Positions 59,318-64,000 of a stretch of 64,000 bases of DNA are shown one piece after another. The position numbers and the translations under genes were made by a program. The first letter of the stretch is position 1; every line of letters starts with the position of its first letter. Source of the DNA: Opitutia bacterium (GTDB lineage: Bacteria > Verrucomicrobiota > Verrucomicrobiia > Opitutales > UBA953); the NCBI GenBank assembly GCA_947453335.1, contig CANGFP010000002.1, forward strand, positions 186,001 to 250,000. Direction: 5' to 3'. Below the pieces are notes generated by a model, which saw nothing but the letters and a program-made list of their open reading frames with translations, had not been told where the DNA came from and made no database searches.

Positions 59318-60367
59318 ATGGACAACGTCACGCATGCGGCGCTCGGCCTGTCGGTCGGTCTCGTGGTCGCCCGACGGGGCGGCTCCCTGCCCGCGGCCGC
59401 GGTCGCGGCCTTGCTCGCGGCGGAGGCGCCGGACCTCGACGTCTTCATCCGCAACGCGCACGACCCCTTGGTCTCGTTCCGCTGGCATCGACATTTCACG
59501 CACAGCTTCGCCTTCATGCCGGTCTGGGCGTTGCTCAGCGCGTGGCTGACCGCCGCGCTCTTCCGCTGGCGCAAGCACGGCGAGGAGACTTGGGGCGGCC
59601 TGTTCCTGCCGGCGTTGGCCGGGGCCCTGACGCACCTGCTCTGCGACGGCTGCACGAGCTACGGCACGATGCTGCTCTGGCCGTTCGACGACGGACGTTA
59701 CGCTTGGGACTGCCTGCCGATCGTGGACCTCTTCGCCACGGTCCCTCTGCTGATCCTCGCGGTCCTCGCCTACCGCAGACGCTCCCGCCGCCTCGCCGCG
59801 TACGGGCTGCTCTGGTTCACCGGCTATGCGCTCGTCGGCGTCTGGCAGCACCGGCGCGCCGAAGAAGGCCTGCGCGCTTGGCTGGCCGCCCGCGGCGTCG
59901 AGCCCGATCGCCTCGGCGTGAAGCCGACCGTGACCAACCTGGTCCTCTGGCGCGGCATCTGGCAGCATAAGGACCATTGGCAGGTCGCGGCGGTGAGGGT
60001 GACGCCTTGGGGCGAGGTCCTGGTCGCGCCCGGCGACGAACGACTCGTCTGGAAACCCACGATGCCGGGCAACCCGCCGGCGGATTCGGCGGCGGCCCGC
60101 CAGTTCGCTGACTTCTCGAAGTTCACGCAGGGCTGGAACACCTACGCCACCTTTGAATCCGGCATGGTCGTCGGCGACGTGCGCTTCGGCATCCTGCCGA
60201 CGAGCGGTCGTCCGCTCTGGTCGGTCTACTTCGGACGCGCCACCCGGCAGGGGTCCAACAACTCCACCGTCGAACTGCTCATGGACCGCACCATCGAAGA
60301 CGGAGACTGGGGTCGTTTCTGGGGCTTGCTCGACGGCTCCGACCCTCGCTACCTTCCCATCCGCTGA
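59318..60367 (+). CDS. YdjM-like membrane-bound metal-dependent hydrolase
   Basis: 349 aa. MDNVTHAALGLSVGLVVARR is the start typical of the YdjM/YbcI (DUF457, PF04307) family. APDLDVF, RHFTHSFAFMPVWALL and ALTHLLCDGCTSYG supply the conserved Asp and His residues. Four or five helices occupy the first 170 residues and a soluble C-terminal region of 170 residues follows. It belongs to the LexA-regulated YdjM group only by name; no LexA box is seen upstream. The GH16 gene follows after 10 bases. Confidence 0.82.
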   Translation: MDNVTHAALGLSVGLVVARRGGSLPAAAVAALLAAEAPDLDVFIRNAHDPLVSFRWHRHFTHSFAFMPVWALLSAWLTAALFRWRKHGEETWGGLFLPALAGALTHLLCDGCTSYGTMLLWPFDDGRYAWDCLPIVDLFATVPLLILAVLAYRRRSRRLAAYGLLWFTGYALVGVWQHRRAEEGLRAWLAARGVEPDRLGVKPTVTNLVLWRGIWQHKDHWQVAAVRVTPWGEVLVAPGDERLVWKPTMPGNPPADSAAARQFADFSKFTQGWNTYATFESGMVVGDVRFGILPTSGRPLWSVYFGRATRQGSNNSTVELLMDRTIEDGDWGRFWGLLDGSDPRYLPIR

Positions 60368-60377
60368 CCCCTGCCCC

Positions 60378-61160
60378 ATGCGCGCCCTCCTCCCCTGCTT
60401 CGCCTTCGCCGCGACCCTCGCCGCCGAACCCGCCTGGAAGCTCACCCTGGAAGACAACTTCGACGGCACGGAACTGAACGCGAAGGTCTGGACCATCGAG
60501 ACCGGCAAGCGCCGCGACTCCCTCAATTCGCCCAAGGCCGTGGACGTCAAGGACGGCGTCCTGAAGATCACCACCTGGACCGACGCCGACGGCACGACCT
60601 ACTGCGGTTTCGTCACCTCGCGGAAGAAGTTCCACGTCACCCAAGGCAAGACCGAGGCCCGTTGCCGCTTCTCCGTGCAGCCCGGGACGCAGATCGCCTT
60701 CTGGGCGCAGTCGCCGACCTACGGCAGATCCGGCAAGGCCGCGGGCGCCGCCGAGGACGGCGTCGAGATCGATATCCTCGAGACCACCGGCCTGAAGAAG
60801 GGCGGCTACCAATCCGTGCTCCACTGGGGCCCTTACGGCAACAAGGACGAGAAGAAGAGCAGTTCCGTGCAGCATCCCGCGAACGTCGGCGCCGAGTGGC
60901 ACACCTACGGCGTCGAATGGGACGGCGCCGGCTATCGTTTCACCTTCGACGGCCAACCGGCCTGGAAGGACGAGAAGTGCCCGGGCTCCAAGGCCCCTCA
61001 GTTCCTGCTGTTCACCAGCGAGTCGAACATCAAGGGCTGGAACGGCGAACGCCCGAAGGAAGGCTACGGACTCAAGACCGCCTCCCTGAACACCTTCGAG
61101 GTCGACTGGGTGAAGGCTTGGGAACGCGTCCCGGCCGCCTCTGCGCCGGCCGCCAAGTAA
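60378..61160 (+). CDS. exported glycoside hydrolase family 16 (beta-glucanase/laminarinase-type)
   Basis: 260 aa. Signal peptide MRALLPCFAFAATLAAEP. GH16 catalytic motif EIDILE (nucleophile and acid/base Glu in ExDxxE) near residue 133. Supporting strands are WKLTLEDNFDGTELNAKVW, TEARCRFSVQPGTQIAFWAQ, YQSVLHWGPYG and EWHTYGVEWDGAGYRFTFDG. It probably cleaves beta-1,3- or mixed-linked polysaccharide such as laminarin; the exact substrate is undetermined. It ends in PAASAPAAK. ATG 60378 is preferred over the track start inside the upstream gene. Confidence 0.9.
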   Translation: MRALLPCFAFAATLAAEPAWKLTLEDNFDGTELNAKVWTIETGKRRDSLNSPKAVDVKDGVLKITTWTDADGTTYCGFVTSRKKFHVTQGKTEARCRFSVQPGTQIAFWAQSPTYGRSGKAAGAAEDGVEIDILETTGLKKGGYQSVLHWGPYGNKDEKKSSSVQHPANVGAEWHTYGVEWDGAGYRFTFDGQPAWKDEKCPGSKAPQFLLFTSESNIKGWNGERPKEGYGLKTASLNTFEVDWVKAWERVPAASAPAAK

Positions 61161-61166
61161 GCTCGC

Positions 61167-61688
61167 CTACTTCGCCGTCTTGACGCTGACCTCGTTGCGC
61201 GGAAGCGCGACGTCCTTCGGCAGCCCCGGGAACAGCTGCCAAAGGGCTTCCGGACGCCGGCGGAGACCGGCTGCGTCGATGAAGCGCCACTCGGCGGAAC
61301 CGACGGTGCGCACGGCGATGTAATAGCTGTTCGTCTCCGTGGCCTGATTGCCGAGCCGCGCCGACACGGACGTGGGCAGGAAGCATAGTTCCTCGTCGCC
61401 GACGAGAAGCGGCCCAAGGACCCGGCCGAACGTGACCGCCGTCACGGCGGGCTTTCCCGCCAAGGCCTTCAGCGCCGCGCGCGTAGCCGCTTCGAACGGC
61501 TCCTTGCCGCCGAACAACCCATGCAACGCCGGATGCGTCAGCCGCAGGAACTTGTCGGCATCGCCTTGTTGGGCGGACTGCAGGTATTCGTTCGCGCGCC
61601 CCATGAGCGCCTTCTCCGCCTCCGGGGACAATCCTGCGGCTGAAACGGTGGCCGCAGCGCAACAAAACCAAGCGACCAGCGCCCTCAT
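61167..61688 (-). CDS. small exported protein, NTF2-like impression
   Basis: 173 aa. Signal peptide MRALVAWFCCAAATVSAAGL. The rest reads as helix ANEYLQSAQQGDADKFLRLT followed by strands (VTAVTFGRVLGPLLVGDEEL; SYYIAVRTVGSAEWRFIDAA), resembling SnoaL/NTF2-type domains. It is downstream of the TonB-like gene and overlaps its stop by 4 bases. It converges with the GH16 gene. No specific function is assignable. Confidence 0.65.
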   Translation of the reverse strand: MRALVAWFCCAAATVSAAGLSPEAEKALMGRANEYLQSAQQGDADKFLRLTHPALHGLFGGKEPFEAATRAALKALAGKPAVTAVTFGRVLGPLLVGDEELCFLPTSVSARLGNQATETNSYYIAVRTVGSAEWRFIDAAGLRRRPEALWQLFPGLPKDVALPRNEVSVKTAK

Positions 61689-62311
61689 CGCAGCTCGAAG
61701 CGATAGGTCGCCGACGCTTCCGCGGAGACCGGACGGTCGCCGACGGTCGCCGGCGCGAAACGGGAAGCCTGCGCGGCGGTCAAGGCCGCGGCGTCCAGCG
61801 CCGCGCTGCCCGAGCTTTCGGCGACCTCGGCGGCAAGGACCTCACCGGTAGCGGAGATGCGCAGCTGGATGGTCGCGCGGCCTTCGACGCCCGCGCGGCG
61901 CGCGCGCTCGGGATAGACGGGCTCGGGACGGAAACGGAACTCCGGCGGCACGAAGACCGGCGAAGGCGCGGTGGCCAAGCCCGCCGCCACGCCGGCCGGA
62001 ACGACGACCGCGACCGGAGCGACCGCAGCGCCCGGGGCGCGGACGATGGTCGGGGCCGGCCGCGGAGACGGCGAGGTCACCTCGACCATCGCAGACGCCA
62101 AGGCCGTGCCGCTCCCCAAGGACGGCCCCTGCTTCACCTCGCCCGGAAGCCCCATCGGTTCCGCGATCAGCTGGACGAGGATCAGGCCGCCGGTCGGGGC
62201 TTCGGCGCCACCGCTGCGACCGGTCCCGCTCGCGGCGACACCCGCCCATGCGGCCAGATGCAGGCAGCCGACGGCGGTCCAGATCAGGCGATGGCGGCGC
62301 TGTTCGCTCAC
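61685..62311 (-). CDS. tonB: TonB-like energy transducer
   Basis: 208 aa from GTG 62311. One N-terminal helix (LIWTAVGCLHLAAWAGVAAS), a Pro/Ala/Val-rich periplasmic spacer, and a C-terminal TonB domain: RFRPEPVYPERARRAGVEGR with ATIQLRISATGEVLAAEVAE, SSGSAALDAAALTAAQASRF and FAPATVGDRPVS. It would couple proton-motive force to outer-membrane receptors. ExbB/ExbD and receptor genes are not adjacent. The GTG start lies 5 bases after a -10-like hexamer. Confidence 0.87.
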   Translation of the reverse strand: MSEQRRHRLIWTAVGCLHLAAWAGVAASGTGRSGGAEAPTGGLILVQLIAEPMGLPGEVKQGPSLGSGTALASAMVEVTSPSPRPAPTIVRAPGAAVAPVAVVVPAGVAAGLATAPSPVFVPPEFRFRPEPVYPERARRAGVEGRATIQLRISATGEVLAAEVAESSGSAALDAAALTAAQASRFAPATVGDRPVSAEASATYRFELR

Positions 62312-62316
62312 GACGC

Positions 62317-62345
62317 AGGGTCGCTGGCCGCCCCACGGCAGTCAA
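62317..62345 (-). promoter_or_regulatory. candidate leaderless promoter of tonB
   Basis: Minus strand TTGACT, 17 nt, GACCCT, then GCGTC (5 nt) and GTG 62311. Confidence 0.45.
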
Positions 62346-62357
62346 GACGCAGCCATG

Positions 62358-62846
62358 TCATCGGACCGTCGGCGGCGGCTGCAGGGCCTTGAGCCGCCAG
62401 GACCCGTAGGGCTTGCGCGCCGTCGGACCGGCCAGCCGCTCCAGCGTCACCAAGGCCGCTTTACGGAAATGGATGCCCGCCGCGCCCTCCCTCAGGCCCA
62501 GCAGCAGCCCGACCAAGCCGGCCAGGTGCGGATTATGGCCCACCAGGAAACGCGCGGAGCGAGACTTCGCCAGGACGCGCGCGGTCGCCCGCGGATCGGC
62601 CTCCGGTTCGAGGCCATCGAGCACCCGCAACGGCTGTCGGACCTTGGCCGCGACCCGCACCCGGGCCGCCGTATCGGCGGCGCGCCGCAACGGGCTATGC
62701 TCAAGGAACCGCACCTGGGACCAGACCTCGAAGCCGAGCCCGCGGGCGAGCCGGGCGCACTGCCGGCGGCCCTTCGGCGACAACGGACGGTCCGCGTCGG
62801 GCTCGCCCGGTACCGCGTCCGCATGCCGCAACAGGAAGACGATCAT
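62358..62846 (-). CDS. sixA: SixA-type phosphohistidine phosphatase
   Basis: 162 aa histidine-phosphatase superfamily member. Short SixA-type form with the catalytic RHA motif MIVFLLRHADAVPGEPDADR, PLSPKGRRQCARLARGLGFE, HSPLRRAADTAA and the second His in FLVGHNPHLAGLVGLLLG. SixA removes phosphate from histidine of phosphotransfer proteins such as HPr-type or phosphorelay carriers. It is divergent from the carboxypeptidase gene with overlapping control regions. Confidence 0.9.
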   Translation of the reverse strand: MIVFLLRHADAVPGEPDADRPLSPKGRRQCARLARGLGFEVWSQVRFLEHSPLRRAADTAARVRVAAKVRQPLRVLDGLEPEADPRATARVLAKSRSARFLVGHNPHLAGLVGLLLGLREGAAGIHFRKAALVTLERLAGPTARKPYGSWRLKALQPPPTVR

Positions 62847-62854
62847 CTTGCCGC

Positions 62855-62883
62855 GACGCTAGCGGACAGAAAATATTATGCAA
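62855..62883 (-). promoter_or_regulatory. candidate leaderless promoter of sixA
   Basis: Minus strand TTGCAT, 17 nt, AGCGTC (or 16 nt and TAGCGT), 8-9 bases, ATG 62846. The spacer is AT-rich. Confidence 0.45.
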
Positions 62884-62889
62884 TTGGAC

Positions 62890-62918
62890 TTGCCGAAAAA
62901 CCGCGTCCGCCGACGAAT
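62890..62918 (+). promoter_or_regulatory. candidate leaderless promoter of the carboxypeptidase gene
   Basis: TTGCCG (62890-62895), 17 nt, ACGAAT (62913-62918), then GCTGCC and GTG 62925. It supports the GTG start. Confidence 0.5.
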
Positions 62919-62924
62919 GCTGCC

Positions 62925-63905
62925 GTGCGCCGGCCGCTCCTCGCCACCCTTCTGCTCTGCCTTTCGGCCGGGGCGGGCGTCGCCGCCGTCTCCGAGGCCG
63001 GCGCCACCTACGACGGCACCATCTGCGTTGACGCCGCGACCGGCGCCATGCTGTCCGAAAGCAAGGCCGATTGGCCTGGCCACCCGGCCAGCGTGACCAA
63101 GCTGATGACGATGCTCCTCGTGCTCGAGGACGTCAAAGCCGGCAAGACCACCTTGGGGACGCCGATCACCATCACCCGGGCCTCCGTCGGTACGGGCGGC
63201 TCCATGGTCTGGCTCGCCGTCGGCGAAAAGTTCAGCACCGACTCGCTGCTATACGCGCTCATGCTGCAGTCGGCGAACGACGCCGCCGTCGCCTTGGCCA
63301 TTGACCGAGCCGGTACCACCCAGGCCTTCGTCGCGCGCATGAACCAGCGGGCCGCGGAACTCGGGATGACCCACACCATCTTCGTCACGCCCAACGGGCT
63401 CACCTACGGGAAAGGCCCGCACGACACCACGACCGCACGGGACCTCGCCAAGCTCGGCGTGGTGCTCGTCGCGATCCCCGAGGCGTTGCGCTACACCTCG
63501 ACCAAGACCTACACCTTCCGGCCGGGCCCGAAGGGCGTGAACCTGACGAACCACAACCACCTCCTCGCATCCTTCAAAGGCTGCGACGGCCTGAAGACCG
63601 GCTGGACCGTGGCCGCCGACGCCTCGATGGTGACCACCGCCCACGATGGCGACCGCCGCGTCGTCGCCGTCGTCCTCGGTTGCGATAGCCCGCAAGGCGC
63701 CAAGGCTGCCCAACGCGTCCGCGATCAGATGGCCGCACGCCTGATGACCGAGGGCCTTGCGCGCGTGGCCTTGCTGGACGAACAGAAGGCCAAGCTCCAA
63801 GCCCTTTCGGCCCGGACGACACCCGTCGCCCCTAAGCCGAAGACTACCAAAACCGTCGAAGAACCTGGCTTTTTCGATTGGCTAGGGGGTTTATTTAGCT
63901 TTTAA
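62925..63905 (+). CDS. dacF: D-alanyl-D-alanine carboxypeptidase (penicillin-binding protein 5/6 family)
   Basis: 326 aa from GTG 62925. Signal peptide RRPLLATLLLCLSAGAGVAA. The three penicillin-binding motifs are present: SVTKLM (SxxK), SAN (SxN) in LMLQSANDAAVALA, and KTG in GCDGLKTGWTVAADASMV. It trims peptidoglycan stem peptides in the periplasm. A C-terminal Lys/Thr linker leads to an amphipathic/aromatic end FFDWLGGLFSF that could anchor it to the membrane, as in class C PBPs. The last 60 bases are AT-rich. A GTG start is chosen because no in-frame ATG gives a signal peptide. Confidence 0.92.
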   Translation: MRRPLLATLLLCLSAGAGVAAVSEAGATYDGTICVDAATGAMLSESKADWPGHPASVTKLMTMLLVLEDVKAGKTTLGTPITITRASVGTGGSMVWLAVGEKFSTDSLLYALMLQSANDAAVALAIDRAGTTQAFVARMNQRAAELGMTHTIFVTPNGLTYGKGPHDTTTARDLAKLGVVLVAIPEALRYTSTKTYTFRPGPKGVNLTNHNHLLASFKGCDGLKTGWTVAADASMVTTAHDGDRRVVAVVLGCDSPQGAKAAQRVRDQMAARLMTEGLARVALLDEQKAKLQALSARTTPVAPKPKTTKTVEEPGFFDWLGGLFSF

Positions 63906-63936
63906 CCCCTCTGTTCAGGGGGGTGGAAGAAAGTAG

Positions 63937-63950
63937 TGAACATTTGTTCA
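63937..63950. promoter_or_regulatory. LexA-like palindrome upstream of an off-window gene
   Basis: TGAACATTTGTTCA contains GAAC-N4-GTTC, the core of the Gram-positive-type LexA box, with flanking T/A extending the dyad. It ends 6 bases before a -35-like TTGCCA. Verrucomicrobial LexA specificity differs among studied members, so this is only a candidate. Confidence 0.35.
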
Positions 63951-63956
63951 TTTTAC

Positions 63957-63985
63957 TTGCCAGGCCTTCCAGCGTGGGCAGTTTG
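63957..63985 (+). promoter_or_regulatory. candidate promoter of the gene beyond the right edge
   Basis: TTGCCA (63957-63962), 17 nt, AGTTTG (63980-63985). The last 15 bases hold no start codon in view. 63906-64000 is otherwise non-coding apart from a weak CCCCT/AGGGG hairpin. Confidence 0.4.
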
Positions 63986-64000
63986 GGGTTCTCACTACCG

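Noticed and set aside
62878-63096. Alternative frame MQLDLPKNRVRRRML as the carboxypeptidase start
   Set aside because: It is in a different frame from the SxxK, SxN and KTG motifs; the in-frame GTG at 62925 gives a proper signal peptide.
63906-63921. Terminator after dacF (CCCCT-N6-AGGGG)
   Set aside because: The stem is five pairs and there is no T run after it on the plus strand.

Overview
The window is a dense, GC-rich bacterial chromosome segment with about 60 protein genes, two tRNAs and no gene-free stretch above 300 bases. No mobile element, CRISPR array or rRNA is visible. Gene content points to Verrucomicrobiota, probably Opitutae. The clues are a five-gene locus matching the layout of the Akkermansia Amuc_1098-1102 pilus/secretin cluster, tandem GYF_2-Yip1 membrane proteins, FolE2, a FloA/NfeD pair, and ThuA/DUF1080/SGNH secreted carbohydrate proteins. 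This is inference from families, not from a marker gene.

Layout. 1-2.8 kb: carB start (divergent), folB, folK, comEC. 2.8-6.1 kb: two exported proteins. 6.1-10.7 kb: ribBA(X), ribH, an S10-NusB fusion, ftsY, aroB. 10.7-12.8 kb (minus): phosphohexomutase and a small lipoprotein. 12.9-24.5 kb: YfgM-like protein, a GldA/F/G-type ABC system with a DUF4340 protein, a large AsmA-like protein, accB-accC, prmB. 24.4-28.6 kb (minus): nuclease, DUF2752 and three GYF_2-Yip1 proteins. 28.6-33.7 kb: tRNA-Arg, folE2, tRNA-Thr, a sugar-kinase-like protein, CvpA, and two paralogous coiled-coil proteins. 33.7-42.3 kb (minus): 5'-3' exonuclease, then the secretin/pilus-like operon. 42.3-49.5 kb: zinc ABC transporter, FloA/NfeD, CII-like regulator, deformylase, HPr. 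49.6-53 kb: pyruvate dehydrogenase E1a-E1b-E2. 53-62 kb: SDR, ThuA, DUF1080, epimerase, SGNH, LamG, YdjM-like, GH16. 61.2-64 kb: TonB, SixA, D,D-carboxypeptidase and the control region of a gene beyond the edge.

Two observations stand out. First, the nusB gene encodes an N-terminal ribosomal-protein-S10-like domain fused to NusB. Its ribosome-binding loop is shortened. S10 is NusE, the natural partner of NusB in antitermination, so the gene would encode a pre-assembled NusB-NusE module that cannot easily serve the ribosome. Second, about twenty first-in-transcript genes share one geometry. A -35-like TTGNNN or TGGAAN is followed by 16-17 nt, a hexamer, and only 5-9 nt to the start codon, usually with no Shine-Dalgarno sequence. 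This predicts widespread leaderless mRNAs and was used here to choose several starts, including GTG starts.

Folate (folB, folK, folE2), riboflavin, shikimate, fatty-acid and pyruvate genes are housekeeping. The 53-62 kb block is an exported glycan/3-keto-sugar module. All functional calls rest on motif recognition in the translations; no search was run.
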